A stretch of 64,000 nt of DNA from the NCBI RefSeq assembly GCF_003855255.1, contig NZ_CP034072.1, positions 5,756,396 through 5,820,395 on the forward strand, given 5' to 3'. The notes under the pieces were generated by a model that searched no databases, was not told the origin of the DNA, and saw only the letters and a list, made by a program, of their open reading frames with translations. Made by a program: the position numbers and the translations under genes. The stretch comes from Mycolicibacterium nivoides (GTDB lineage Bacteria > Actinomycetota > Actinomycetes > Mycobacteriales > Mycobacteriaceae). How positions within the stretch are numbered: position 1 is the first letter of the stretch; every line of letters begins with the position of its first letter. This document shows positions 41,497 through 51,645 of this stretch, piece by piece.

Positions 41497-43386
41497 ATGA
41501 CCGCTACCGGAGAAGTCAACGAACGACAAGCCAGGCAGGTCGCCGAGGAGGCGCGGGAAGCGCAGTGGCACCAGCCCAGCTTCGGCAAAGAACTGTTTCT
41601 CGGCAGATTGCGGCTGGATCTGGTCCACCCGTACCCGCGTGGTCCCGCCGAGACCACGGAGCGCGGCGAGGCATTCCTGGCCAAGCTGCGGGCGTTCTGC
41701 GAGACGCAGATCGACGCCGCGGTCATCGAACGCGACGCGCAGATCCCGGACCAGGTGATCCGGGGCTTGAAGGAACTCGGCGCGTTCGGGATGAAGATCT
41801 CCCCCGAATACGACGGGCTCGGCCTGTCTCAGGTGTACTACAACAAGGCACTCACCCTGGTCGGCTCGGTCCACCCCGCGCTGGGGGCCTTGCTGTCGGC
41901 GCACCAGTCGATCGGGGTACCTCAGCCGGTGTCGATGTTCGGGACAGCCGAGCAGAAACGCACCTGGCTGCCCCGGTGCACGCGGGAGATCAGCGCGTTC
42001 CTGCTGACCGAACCGGATGTCGGCAGTGACCCGGCCCGCCTGCACGCCACCGCCACGCCGGACGGCGATGACTACCTGCTCGACGGCGTCAAACTGTGGA
42101 CCACCAACGGTGTGATCGCGGACCTGCTCGTGGTGATGGCACAGGTGCCTGCGAGCGACGGGCATCGCGGCGGTATCACCGCATTCGTCGTCGAGGCGGA
42201 TACACCCGGCATCGTTGTCACCAACCGCAACGCGTTCATGGGACTACGCGGAATCGAGAACGGTCTGACCAAGCTGACGGACGTGCGGGTGCCGGCCACG
42301 AACCGCATCGGCCGCGAGGGAGAAGGGCTCAAGATCGCCCTGACCACGCTCAACGTGGGACGTCTGTCGCTGCCGGCCGTGTGTACCGGAACGGCGAAGT
42401 GGAGTCTGAAGATCGCCAGGGAATGGTCGAAGGAACGCGTGCAGTGGGGCCGGCCGGTCGGTGAGCACGACGCGGTGGCCGGCAAGGTGGCGTTCATCGC
42501 GGCTACCGCCTACGGCATTGAGTCGATGGTCGAGCTCGCCGGCGAACTGGCCGACGCGGGCCGCACCGACATCCGGATCGAGGCCGCGCTCGCCAAGCTC
42601 TACGGCTCCGAGATGGCGTGGCTGATCGCCGACGAACTGGTGCAGATTCGTGGCGGCCGCGGCTTCGAGACCGCCGAGTCACTGGCCGCCCGCGGGGAAC
42701 GCGGCGTGCCCGCCGAGCAAGTCCTGCGCGACATGCGGATCAACCGGATCTTCGAGGGTTCCACCGAGATCATGCATCTGATGCTGGCCCGCGAGGCGGT
42801 CGACGCGCACCTCTCGGTGGCCGGCGACATCATCGACCCGGAGGCCGACCTCAGGAAGAAGGCGAAAGCGGCCGCGCAGGCCGGCAAGTTCTATGCGCGC
42901 TGGCTGCCCACCCTGGTCGCCGGAAAAGGCCAGTTGCCAACGTCATTCACCGAGTTCGGGCCACTGGCCGAGCACCTGCGCTATGTCGAGCGGGCCAGCC
43001 GAAAACTCGCCCGCAGCACCTTCTACGCGATGTCGCGGTGGCAGGGCAGGCTGGAACACAAACAACGCTTCCTCGGCCGGGTCGTCGACATCGGAGCGGA
43101 GCTGTTCGCGATGACGGCGGCCTGCGTCCGGACCCGCAGCGGCACGCCGGACTCCGCCGTCGACCTCGCCGACGCGTTCTGTCGCCAGTCCCGGGTGCGG
43201 GCCGAGCAGCTGTTCACCGAACTCTGGGACAACAGCGACGATACCGACCGCACGCTGGCGCACGAGGTGCTCGCCGGTAGCTACACGTGGCTGGAGGACG
43301 GAATCATCGATCCGTCGATCGAAGGGCCGTGGATCGCCCAGGAGGGCGGCGACGTGACGGAGGACGTGCACCGGGTCATCCGGTGA
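41497..43386 (+). CDS. Long acyl-CoA dehydrogenase (VLCAD/FadE10-like)
   Basis: The 629-residue protein is a long acyl-CoA dehydrogenase of the ACAD9/VLCAD type. The catalytic core (about 60-440) shows FGMKISPEYDGLGLSQVYYN, AFLLTEPDVGSDPARLHATA, GVKLWTTNGVIADLLVVMAQ, ITAFVVEADTPGIVVTNR and RINRIFEGSTEIMHLMLARE, whose Glu in EGSTEI is the expected base. A 180-residue C-terminal extension follows, as in VLCAD. Size and pattern recall M. tuberculosis FadE10 (Rv0873), but identity is not certain. It would oxidise long-chain acyl-CoA with FAD. GGAGG lies eight bases before ATG 41497. Confidence 0.87.
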   Translation: MTATGEVNERQARQVAEEAREAQWHQPSFGKELFLGRLRLDLVHPYPRGPAETTERGEAFLAKLRAFCETQIDAAVIERDAQIPDQVIRGLKELGAFGMKISPEYDGLGLSQVYYNKALTLVGSVHPALGALLSAHQSIGVPQPVSMFGTAEQKRTWLPRCTREISAFLLTEPDVGSDPARLHATATPDGDDYLLDGVKLWTTNGVIADLLVVMAQVPASDGHRGGITAFVVEADTPGIVVTNRNAFMGLRGIENGLTKLTDVRVPATNRIGREGEGLKIALTTLNVGRLSLPAVCTGTAKWSLKIAREWSKERVQWGRPVGEHDAVAGKVAFIAATAYGIESMVELAGELADAGRTDIRIEAALAKLYGSEMAWLIADELVQIRGGRGFETAESLAARGERGVPAEQVLRDMRINRIFEGSTEIMHLMLAREAVDAHLSVAGDIIDPEADLRKKAKAAAQAGKFYARWLPTLVAGKGQLPTSFTEFGPLAEHLRYVERASRKLARSTFYAMSRWQGRLEHKQRFLGRVVDIGAELFAMTAACVRTRSGTPDSAVDLADAFCRQSRVRAEQLFTELWDNSDDTDRTLAHEVLAGSYTWLEDGIIDPSIEGPWIAQEGGDVTEDVHRVIR

Positions 43387-43464
43387 ACAAAGTACTTGCA
43401 GACGTGAACAATCCACGGGCGCAGTCTTCCTCACGACCCGCGACGCTCGTAGACTCACAGGGTT

Positions 43465-43845
43465 ATGACGACCCCGTCAAACGCGCACGGCCGCGGATGG
43501 GGACAGCGGCCGCATTCGTTAGATGCGCTCGATCACCGTCTCTCCCGTAGACAGGCACGTCAGATGAGCCGGCGGTTCGCCGGGGTCGGCGTCGGCATCG
43601 CCGCCGCGCGCCTACGCGAAATATCCTGCGGCGCACCCGCCGCCGACGCTGAACTGGCGGGTGTCGAATTCGCGGTCGTCGCAGATGAACTCATGCACGA
43701 CGAGCGGATCGCGAAACTGGCGCGCGGCAAGCAGCGCTGCGCGTCGTGGTTCGTGATCATCGTCATGGGGCTGATCATGTTCAGTTCACTACTGTGCATG
43801 GTCGTGCTGATGTTGAGCCTGATGCAGCACTCGGCGCCGTTCTGA
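43465..43845 (+). CDS. Hypothetical protein with one C-terminal membrane helix
   Basis: The 126-residue product has a basic, arginine-rich N-terminal half (DHRLSRRQARQMSRRFAGVG), a mixed middle and one long hydrophobic helix at about 96-120 (VIIVMGLIMFSSLLCMVVLM). It resembles a tail-anchored cytoplasmic protein. The family is not recognised. It follows the acyl-CoA dehydrogenase by 78 bases and ends nine bases before the convergent gabD stop. Confidence 0.65.
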   Translation: MTTPSNAHGRGWGQRPHSLDALDHRLSRRQARQMSRRFAGVGVGIAAARLREISCGAPAADAELAGVEFAVVADELMHDERIAKLARGKQRCASWFVIIVMGLIMFSSLLCMVVLMLSLMQHSAPF

Positions 43846-43853
43846 GCGACCGC

Positions 43854-45308
43854 TCAGTCGAACGCAACGCTGAAGTACTGCGTCTCCTGGAACTCGTGCA
43901 GACCCTCACGGGCACCTTCGCGACCGAGCCCGCTCTGCTTCATCCCGCCGAACGGGGTCGACGGGTCGGACACGATGCCCCGGTTGATACCGACCATGCC
44001 CGCGTCGAACGACTCCGCGAGCCGCAGCGCATCCTGTAGACGGCCCGCAAAAACGTAAGCCGCCAAACCATATTCGGTGTCGTTGACCCAGCGCAGGAGA
44101 TCGTCCTCGTCCTCCCACACCACCACCGGGGCGACGGGCCCGAAGATCTCGTCGGCCAGGATCGCGGCATCCGGTGCGACACCGGTCAGCAGCGTGGGAG
44201 CGACGAACCAGCCCGCGGCCGGCACGTCGGCCTGTGCGGAGATCACGGCACCGTCGGCCACCGCGGCATCGATCGCGGCAGCCACTCGCTGCGCTGCGCG
44301 CTCGCTCACCAGCGGACCGATCTGCGACGCCGGATCCGATGCCGGCCCCACGCGCAGTGCCGCGACCTCGGCGCCCAAACCGGCGACGAACCGGTCGACC
44401 ACCGATGCATGCACATAGAACCGGTTGGCCGCGGTGCAGGCCTGACCGCCGCCGCGGAACTTGGCCACCATGGCGCCTGCGATGGCCGCCTCGACGTCGG
44501 CATCGGCGGTGACGACGAACGGGGCGTTGCCGCCGAGTTCCATGCTGGCGTTGACGATCCGGTCGGCAGCCTGCTTGAGCAGCACGCGGCCGACGCCGGT
44601 GGAGCCCGTGAACGACACCTTGCGGACCCGGTCATCGCTCAACCAGTTCTCGACCACGGCGGCGGCATCAGTGGTGGGCACCATGTTGACCACACCATCG
44701 GGAACACCTGCTGCCGAGAGGATTCCGGCGATCGCCAGTGCGGTCAGGGGTGTCTCGGCCGCCGGTTTGAGGACCACGGTGCAGCCCGCGGCCAATGCCG
44801 GGGCAATCTTGCGGGTGGCCATCGCGGCCGGGAAGTTCCACGGCGTCACCAGCGCGGCGACCCCGACCGGCTTGTGGGTGACCATCGTCCGGGTGCCACC
44901 GGCAGGGCTGACACCATAGGCGCCGTCGGTCCGCACCGCCTCCTCGGAGAACCAGCGGAAGAACTCGGCGGCATAGCCCACCTCGGCGCGGGCATCGGCC
45001 TGCGACTTGCCGTTCTCCGCACAGATCAGGGCCGCCAGCCGCTCGGTGTCGGCGACCATCAGATCGAACACCCGGCGCAGGATGTCGCTGCGCTGCCGCG
45101 GGCTGGTCCGGGCCCAGTCACCGAAGGCCCGGTGCGCGGCATCGACGGCCGAGCGGGCGTCCGTCACCGTGCCGTCGGCGACCTCGGCGATGGTCAGGCC
45201 GCTGGCCGGGTCGTACACCTCGAACGTCGAGGCAGCACCACGGGCCTGCCCGTCGATGAGGATGCCGTGCTTGGTGTCCAGTTCGGCGATCGCATTCTGC
45301 GTGTTCAC
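43854..45308 (-). CDS. gabD: Succinate-semialdehyde dehydrogenase
   Basis: The 484-residue aldehyde dehydrogenase has all catalytic parts: Asn in LVTPWNFPAAM, Lys in TVVLKPAAETP, the NAD motif VRKVSFTGSTGVGR, Glu in NASMELGGNAPF and the nucleophile Cys in GGGQACTAANRFYV. The sequence and its place immediately downstream of gabT (33-base gap) identify it as GabD, which oxidises succinate semialdehyde to succinate in the last step of GABA breakdown. Confidence 0.92.
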   Translation of the reverse strand: MNTQNAIAELDTKHGILIDGQARGAASTFEVYDPASGLTIAEVADGTVTDARSAVDAAHRAFGDWARTSPRQRSDILRRVFDLMVADTERLAALICAENGKSQADARAEVGYAAEFFRWFSEEAVRTDGAYGVSPAGGTRTMVTHKPVGVAALVTPWNFPAAMATRKIAPALAAGCTVVLKPAAETPLTALAIAGILSAAGVPDGVVNMVPTTDAAAVVENWLSDDRVRKVSFTGSTGVGRVLLKQAADRIVNASMELGGNAPFVVTADADVEAAIAGAMVAKFRGGGQACTAANRFYVHASVVDRFVAGLGAEVAALRVGPASDPASQIGPLVSERAAQRVAAAIDAAVADGAVISAQADVPAAGWFVAPTLLTGVAPDAAILADEIFGPVAPVVVWEDEDDLLRWVNDTEYGLAAYVFAGRLQDALRLAESFDAGMVGINRGIVSDPSTPFGGMKQSGLGREGAREGLHEFQETQYFSVAFD

Positions 45309-45341
45309 TCACGTCTCCCAGGGATCGAGTCGGACCGGCGG

Positions 45342-46688
45342 TCAGCGGGTCTCGGCGAAGATGGCGGCCAGGATGTCCAGGCCCTCCTCGAGCAGGTGGT
45401 CAGGCATCGACAGCGGCGGCAGGAACCGCAGCACGTTGCCGTAGGTACCGCAGGTCAGCACCACCAGGCCCTGGGCATGTGCGGCGGCAGAGACCTGCCT
45501 GGCCAGGTTGGCGTCGGGCTCGGTGGTGCCCGCCTTGACCAGTTCGACGGCGATCATGGCGCCGCGGCCGCGGACCTCGCCGATCCGGGAATCCTCGGCG
45601 GCGATCGCGTCGAGGCGGCCGATCATGGTCTTCTCGATCTCCACGGCGCGGGCCAGCAGTCCCTCACGCTCGATGGTGTCGATGACGGCGAGGGCAGCGG
45701 CGCACGCGATCGGGTTGCCGCCGTAGGTACCGCCGAGGCCGCCGGCATGCGGCGCGTCCATGATCTCGGCGCGACCGGTGACCGCCGACAGCGGCAGGCC
45801 ACCCGCGATGCCCTTGGCGGTGACGATCAGATCGGGCACGACGTCGTCGTGCTCGATGGCGAACATCGCACCGGTGCGGGCGAAGCCCGACTGCACCTCG
45901 TCGGCGACGAACACCGCGCCGTTGGCGGTACACCAGTCCTGCAGGGCGCGCAGGAAACCCGGTGCGGGAACGATGAAGCCGCCCTCGCCCTGAATGGGTT
46001 CGATCACCACGGCGGCAACGTTCTCGGCGCCGACCTGCTTGTCGATCAGGTCGAGGGCGCGGGCGGCCGCAGCCGCACCGTCGGTCTCGCCGTCACGGAA
46101 CGGGAACGATGTGGGCACCCGGTACACCTCACCGGCGAACGGCCCGAACCCGTTCTTGTACGGCTGGTTCTTGGCGGTCATGGCCATGGTGAGGTTGGTA
46201 CGGCCGTGGTAGGCGTGGTCGAACACCACGACGGCCTGCCTGCGGGTGTGGGCACGGGCGATCTTGACGGCGTTCTCGACGGCTTCCGCGCCGGAGTTGA
46301 ACAGCACGCTGCGCTTCTCGTGGTCACCGGGAGTGAGCCGGTTGAGCTCCTCGGCCACCCGCACATAGCCCTCGTACGGGGTGACCATGAAGCACGTGTG
46401 GGTGAACGCCGCGACCTGCTCGGCGACGGCCTCGACGACGGCCGGTGCGCTGTTGCCCACGGTGGTCACGGCGATACCGGAGCCGAAGTCGATGAGCTGG
46501 TTGCCATCGGCGTCCACGAGGATTCCGCCGCCCGCCGCGACCACGTAGACGGGCAGTGTCGTCCCGACGCCGCCGGCCACCGCAGCGGTCTTCCGTGCCT
46601 GCATCTCCTGCGAGATCGGGCCGGGAATGGCAGTGACGAGTCGGCGTTCCTGGGCGACGGCCGCACCCGCGATCTCAGCGATGGTCAC
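45342..46688 (-). CDS. gabT: 4-aminobutyrate aminotransferase
   Basis: The 448-residue class III aminotransferase shows GSGIAVTTVGNSAPAVVEAV, VLFNSGAEAVENAVKIARAH, YHGRTNLTMAMT, VIEPIQGEGGFIVPAPGFL, the PLP-binding Asp in VFVADEVQSGFARTG and the lysine in LIVTAKGIAGGLPL. Length equals M. tuberculosis GabT (449). It transfers the amino group of GABA to 2-oxoglutarate. GTG 46688 has AGGAGGAA just upstream. It heads gabT-gabD and is divergent from a PucR-type regulator with a palindrome between them. Confidence 0.93.
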   Translation of the reverse strand: MTIAEIAGAAVAQERRLVTAIPGPISQEMQARKTAAVAGGVGTTLPVYVVAAGGGILVDADGNQLIDFGSGIAVTTVGNSAPAVVEAVAEQVAAFTHTCFMVTPYEGYVRVAEELNRLTPGDHEKRSVLFNSGAEAVENAVKIARAHTRRQAVVVFDHAYHGRTNLTMAMTAKNQPYKNGFGPFAGEVYRVPTSFPFRDGETDGAAAAARALDLIDKQVGAENVAAVVIEPIQGEGGFIVPAPGFLRALQDWCTANGAVFVADEVQSGFARTGAMFAIEHDDVVPDLIVTAKGIAGGLPLSAVTGRAEIMDAPHAGGLGGTYGGNPIACAAALAVIDTIEREGLLARAVEIEKTMIGRLDAIAAEDSRIGEVRGRGAMIAVELVKAGTTEPDANLARQVSAAAHAQGLVVLTCGTYGNVLRFLPPLSMPDHLLEEGLDILAAIFAETR

Positions 46689-46760
46689 GTGTTCCTCCTG
46701 CTGCTGGCGGTTGTTTGTCCTCACGCTAGGGAACCGCGGGCATCGTCGGCAGGTCGGAAA

Positions 46761-46787
46761 TGCACAAATGGATGGCATCAATTGTGC
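46761..46787. promoter_or_regulatory. Palindrome between gabT and the PucR-type regulator
   Basis: TGCACAA (46761-46767) and TTGTGCA (46781-46787) are perfect seven-base arms 13 bases apart; inner bases ATGGATG/CATCAAT extend the symmetry imperfectly. It lies in the 112-base divergent promoter region, 14 bases before the regulator's ATG, and is the likely binding site of that regulator. Confidence 0.6.
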
Positions 46788-46800
46788 AAAACTGTCACCT

Positions 46801-48279
46801 ATGGTTCTGGTCGGCGATGTCCTGGATGTGCGCGCGCTCGGGTTGGTCGCCGTCGAGGTCTGTCACCGCGACGCACCGGTCCGCTGGGTGGCCACGAGTG
46901 AACTCGCCGATCCGGGGCCGTTCCTGGAGGGCGGGGAGATCCTGCTGACCACCGGTCTGGAAACCGGGGCCTGGCACGACCAGTGGGACGGCTACGTGCG
47001 CAGACTTGCCGACGCCGGTGTGGCCGCCGTGGGGTTCGCCATCGGCCTCACCCACGCCGAGACTCCTGCCGCCCTCGCGGCCGCCTGCCGAAGGCACCAG
47101 CTGAATCTGTTCGAGGTGCCGCGCCGCACCACCTTCGTCGCGATCAGCCGGCACGTCGCGCATCTACTGGAGGAACAGGAGTCGACCGCGACGCGCGAGT
47201 CACTCCAGATACAGCGCAAGCTCATCTCGGCCGCAGCCAAACCCGATCCTGTCGTCGCCGTCATCACCGCACTGGCCGCGGCGCTCGACGGCGCGACATG
47301 CCTGATGAATCCCGACGGCCGGGTCGTGACCGGCCCGGTTGGCACCCGCCGCAACGAGTTTCCGCTCGACGAGGTCGCCCAGGACGTCAAGCGGTTGCAG
47401 GCCCACGGATTGCGTTCGGCCGCAGCGCAGTCCAATCCGACGCTCTCCGTGTCCGTCCATCCCATCGGGCTACGCGGCCGGGCATCGGCCTACCTGGCCG
47501 CATTGGTGCCCGCCAGGGCATCGGAGGCGCAGCGCCAGGCCGTGACGACCGCGGTCGCCCTGCTCGGCCTCATCGACGAACAGGATCGTAGCCGCGCCAC
47601 GACCCGACAGCACCTCCGCAGCCGAGCACTCGAGCTGCTCGCCGAAAGCGATGACCGCACGGCGCAATTGGTGTTGGAGGTGGACCAACCAGCGGCCGAG
47701 CTGCCCAAGCACATCCGCTTCCTCCGGGCCACGGGAGACGAGTCCGCGATCGAGAACGCCGTGGCTTCCCTGGAGCGGCGGGGCATCCTCGCCGGGGTAT
47801 ACGTCGGCGAGCTGTGCGCGGTCGTCGCACCCGCGCAGGCGAAAGCAACCGGTTCACAGTTGGCCGAGGGCGGCCTACAGGTCGGCGTCGGGAATGCGGT
47901 GACACCCGGCGACGGCGCGACCGGCTATCGCACGGCCGGACTCGCACTCGCCCAGGCCACCGAGGTGTCCGGGGTGGTGCTGTGGGACCAGGTGATCGAC
48001 AATGGCCCGCTCAGTCTGATCGACCCCGAGAAAGCCGCGGCATTCGCCGAATCCTGGTTGCACGGGCTCGATTCCGAACAGCTGGAGATCCTGCGTTGCT
48101 TCTTGCGCCATCACGGATCGCGCCTGAAGGTCGCCGAGGAACTCGGCCTGCACCGCAACACCGTGCGCAACCGTCTCGCGGCCATCGAGGCGGCACTGCC
48201 CGGCAAGCTCGATGACCCGCAGACCCGGGTGAGCGCGTGGATCGCCCTGCAATCGGCTCCCGACGACCTCAGGCCTTGA
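46801..48279 (+). CDS. PucR-family transcriptional regulator of the gab genes
   Basis: The 492-residue protein has an N-terminal PucR sensor domain (VLVGDVLDVRALGLVAVEVC, then EGGEILLTTGLETGAWHDQW), a central GGDEF-like segment and a C-terminal PucR helix-turn-helix: ILRCFLRHHGSRLKVAEELG, LHRNTVRNRLAAIEAALPGK. PucR regulators commonly activate amine and purine catabolic operons. Divergence from gabT-gabD and a shared palindrome make it the GABA-pathway regulator, probably responding to GABA or succinate semialdehyde (inference). Confidence 0.9.
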   Translation: MVLVGDVLDVRALGLVAVEVCHRDAPVRWVATSELADPGPFLEGGEILLTTGLETGAWHDQWDGYVRRLADAGVAAVGFAIGLTHAETPAALAAACRRHQLNLFEVPRRTTFVAISRHVAHLLEEQESTATRESLQIQRKLISAAAKPDPVVAVITALAAALDGATCLMNPDGRVVTGPVGTRRNEFPLDEVAQDVKRLQAHGLRSAAAQSNPTLSVSVHPIGLRGRASAYLAALVPARASEAQRQAVTTAVALLGLIDEQDRSRATTRQHLRSRALELLAESDDRTAQLVLEVDQPAAELPKHIRFLRATGDESAIENAVASLERRGILAGVYVGELCAVVAPAQAKATGSQLAEGGLQVGVGNAVTPGDGATGYRTAGLALAQATEVSGVVLWDQVIDNGPLSLIDPEKAAAFAESWLHGLDSEQLEILRCFLRHHGSRLKVAEELGLHRNTVRNRLAAIEAALPGKLDDPQTRVSAWIALQSAPDDLRP

Positions 48280-49075
48280 AGTAGACGAACTGGTGACTGG
48301 TGGCCAGTAGGACGCCGGTGCGGCCGAACAGGTGCGCGCTCTGGTCGAAGTATCCGCCCGAGAACTTGTGCGCCCGCGCGGTGGCGAGGACGAAGTCGTC
48401 TCCCTGGACGGCCAACTGCTCGTCGTCGGCGTGGAAGTACACCGTGATCGTCACCGTGCCGGCCGGTACGAACTGGCCGTGGCGCAGGAAGACCCGCGGA
48501 TAGAAGATGTCGCTCACCGAGGCCAAAGCGGCGAAATCCATTGGCCTGGAAGGCGTGTTGCGCACCCACAGGGTTGTGGTGGATGTCGGCGATTCCACGG
48601 GGACTTCGCTGGGACTGGGCAGCGCCCCGTCGACGAACCGCATGTCATAGTTGTCGAACCACACCACGCCGAACGGCGGGACCGACGGCACGATGTCCTC
48701 GGGCGCCGGGGCCTGCGGCGCGGTGATCTCGGTGTCCGACCATCCTTGCCGTCGCAGTCCGAACACCGCGGTGGCGGTGGTCTTGACCTCGCCGTCCTGG
48801 CTGAGCTCGACGATCCAGTGCTGATTGGACCGGTTGGTCTTGACGGCCCTGGTCACGATATCGAACTCGCCGTCGGCGATCGGCGCCACGTAGTTCACCG
48901 TCAGGGCGATGGGCCGGCCGTGCCGTTGCGGGTGCAACTCGACCGCCCGCACGAGCGTGGCGGCCGTGATACCGCCGAAGGGGCCGACCATGTTGGCCCA
49001 CTCCGGCACCGTCTGCCCGCGCCACCGGCCGTCACCGGAGGGTTCGAGTTCAAGGGCGTTGTCCAAGGGATGCAC
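48269..49075 (-). CDS. Acyl-CoA thioesterase family protein (double hot-dog)
   Basis: The product (268 residues) has the TesB/TE-II-like double hot-dog pattern: WANMVGPFGGITAATLVRAV, ALTVNYVAPIADGEFDIVTR, RSNQHWIVELSQDGEVKTTA in the first fold and PAGTVTITVYFHADDEQLAV with GYFDQSAHLFGRTGVLLATS in the second, with DQSAH in the usual catalytic Asp region. It probably hydrolyses acyl-CoA. GTG 49075 begins the homologous region. Its last 11 bases overlap the end of the convergent PucR gene. The acyl-CoA dehydrogenase upstream on the same strand may be in the same unit. Confidence 0.8.
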   Translation of the reverse strand: MHPLDNALELEPSGDGRWRGQTVPEWANMVGPFGGITAATLVRAVELHPQRHGRPIALTVNYVAPIADGEFDIVTRAVKTNRSNQHWIVELSQDGEVKTTATAVFGLRRQGWSDTEITAPQAPAPEDIVPSVPPFGVVWFDNYDMRFVDGALPSPSEVPVESPTSTTTLWVRNTPSRPMDFAALASVSDIFYPRVFLRHGQFVPAGTVTITVYFHADDEQLAVQGDDFVLATARAHKFSGGYFDQSAHLFGRTGVLLATSHQFVYFKA

Positions 49076-49179
49076 CCGGCCACAGTACCCAGGCCGCCTC
49101 GCGTTGCTCGGCGCCGCCGGTGCCACCTTGCAGACCGCACCACCCGGGGGAACACCGTCAAAAAATTTGACGGTGACGG

Positions 49180-50340
49180 TCAGCCAGTTCGCTTGACCGG
49201 CGCATAGTTCGGCCGGCCCAACCCAAGCGCCTGCTGCGCGATCATGTTGCGGAACACCTCAAGGGTTCCGCCGTAAATGCCGGTCGGCCCGCCCAAACGG
49301 AAGATGTACTCGGCGGCGCCGTCGCCGGCGGCGCCGGTCGTCCCGACGGGCAAGGCGCCTGCCGATCCGACGATGTCCATGAGATCCGGGGACACCTCGC
49401 GCATGGTCTGGGCAATCGCGACGCGCCCGTACATGTCGGGGCTACTCATCGCGGCTTCCAGCCGGGCGATGCCCCGGCCCAGCCGATAGCGCGACGCGGC
49501 GTCGTCGGGGGCGACGGCCGCTACGCGATCGACAGCCTCGGCCATCAAGGTGATGTGCTCGGTCATGGTGGCGAGCTTCTGCAGGCCGCGGGTCTCGCGT
49601 TCGAACGTGCCGTGTTCGAGTTCGAGGGCACCGCGCAGCACCGTCCACCCGCCGTTGACCTCACCGACGCGGTACCGGTCGCTGACCCGCACGTCGCTGT
49701 AGTAGGTGATGTTGGTCCGGTCTCCGTCGACGGTGCGCAGCGGCTGGATCTCGACACCCGGGGCATCCAGCGGGACCAAGAACATCGTGAGGCTCTTGTG
49801 TTTGGCGGCGGCCGGGTCGGTGTTGGTCAGCAGGAACACGTACTGGGCGTTGTGCGCATTCGAGGTGAACATCTTGGAGCCGTTGATAATCCAGCTCTCG
49901 CCATCCCGAACCGCCCGGGTCTTGCAGGTCGCGACGTCGGACCCGCCTTCGGGTTCGGTGTAGCCCAGGCACAGGCGCAGGCTCCCGTCCAAGACACCCG
50001 GAAGCACCTCGTCGAGAAGCTCGGCCGAGGCGAACTTCTCCATCGTGTGCGCGACCATCGCGGTGGTCCCCCAGTGGAACCACGGGGTATGGGACCGGCC
50101 GATCTCCATTTCCCATATCCGTCGCCGGACCGCGCTGAATCCACCGTCGGCCTCGGCCTGGTAGTCACCAGCCAGGTATCCGGCCTCACCCAGGGCCAGA
50201 TGCACTGTCTCGTCGAAGTTCTCGCCAGTCTCGCGGTCATGCTCGATCACCTCGTCGGTGACGACCCGGGCCAGGAACGCCCGCAGCTCATCGCGGAAGG
50301 CCAGGTCCTCCTCGGAGAGCTCGACATGGGAGAAGTCCAT
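49180..50340 (-). CDS. Acyl-CoA dehydrogenase (FadE type)
   Basis: The 386-residue protein is a single-domain acyl-CoA dehydrogenase: LCLGYTEPEGGSDVATCKTR, GSKMFTSNAHNAQYVFLLTN, VPLDAPGVEIQPLRTV, WTVLRGALELEHGTFERETR and GGPTGIYGGTLEVFRNMIAQ, where the Glu of GGTLEV is at the base position. Resemblance to the alpha subunits of heteromeric mycobacterial dehydrogenases (steroid side-chain type) is noticeable in the last motif, but no partner gene lies next to it. It is followed by the thioesterase gene after 104 bases. Substrate unknown. Confidence 0.87.
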   Translation of the reverse strand: MDFSHVELSEEDLAFRDELRAFLARVVTDEVIEHDRETGENFDETVHLALGEAGYLAGDYQAEADGGFSAVRRRIWEMEIGRSHTPWFHWGTTAMVAHTMEKFASAELLDEVLPGVLDGSLRLCLGYTEPEGGSDVATCKTRAVRDGESWIINGSKMFTSNAHNAQYVFLLTNTDPAAAKHKSLTMFLVPLDAPGVEIQPLRTVDGDRTNITYYSDVRVSDRYRVGEVNGGWTVLRGALELEHGTFERETRGLQKLATMTEHITLMAEAVDRVAAVAPDDAASRYRLGRGIARLEAAMSSPDMYGRVAIAQTMREVSPDLMDIVGSAGALPVGTTGAAGDGAAEYIFRLGGPTGIYGGTLEVFRNMIAQQALGLGRPNYAPVKRTG

Positions 50341-50486
50341 CGGGACACCGTGACACTTCCGGGATCATTTGTAAAGACGACCTGGCGCCGGCGCAACAGC
50401 AACAGCAGTGCCCCGCCGGTCAGTTTGGCACTCACAGACGATTGATCTCGATCAGCCCTCGACGCGATGGACGGATTTCAATCACG

Positions 50487-51033
50487 ATGGACACCTCACA
50501 AAACTCGGGCATGGAGCGTCTACAGGGTGTGAAAGCCAAACCGCCGTTTGAGACCGTGGTTCGCAACCACGGCCCCACCGTCTTTCGGGTCTGTTGCGCC
50601 ATCGTCGGCGCGCGCGACGCCGACGACGCCTGGTCAGAAACATTTCTGGCGGCGATGAAGGCCTACCCCGACCTCCCGGCCGACACCAATTTCGAGGCCT
50701 GGCTGGTCACCGTGGCCCACCGCAAGGCCATCGACGTCACCCGGACCCGAACTCGCCAACCCATCCCGACCGACGTCGTCCCGGAAACACCGGGCCCCCG
50801 CACCGCCGAGAACTTCGACGACCTGGCCGCCGCGGTGGACCAGCTCCCGCACAAACAGAAACACGCCGTCGCCTACCACTACCTGGCCGGCCTGCCCTAT
50901 GACGAAATCGCCGAGATCCTCGGCGGCAGCGCCGCGGCCGCACGCCGTGCCTCCAGCGACGGCATCGCCACGCTACGCCGCACCTACCTCGGCGAACTCA
51001 CCGAGGTCGACGCGCCCCCGAAAGGAAAGACCC

Positions 51034-51041
<8 letters not shown>
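50487..51041 (+). CDS. ECF-type RNA polymerase sigma factor linked to alkylation-repair genes
   Basis: The product (184 residues from ATG 50487; ATG 50511 and TTG 50442 also possible) is a small sigma-70 factor of the ECF type. Region 2 is FETVVRNHGPTVFRVCCAIV, DADDAWSETFLAAMKAYPDL, NFEAWLVTVAHRKAIDVTRT; region 4 is VDQLPHKQKHAVAYHYLAGL, PYDEIAEILGGSAAAARRAS. Its last eight bases overlap ogt, so it heads the four-gene repair cassette. No anti-sigma gene is adjacent, which is unusual. It probably transcribes its own operon in response to alkylation (inference from linkage). Confidence 0.88.

Positions 51042-51641
<600 letters not shown>

Positions 51642-51645
<4 letters not shown>

Noticed and set aside
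44409..46901. An 830-codon open frame on the plus strand opposite gabD/gabT
   Set aside because: It mirrors two well-supported genes on the other strand, has no recognisable domain and shows the Gly/Arg/His-rich look of GC-rich antisense frames.
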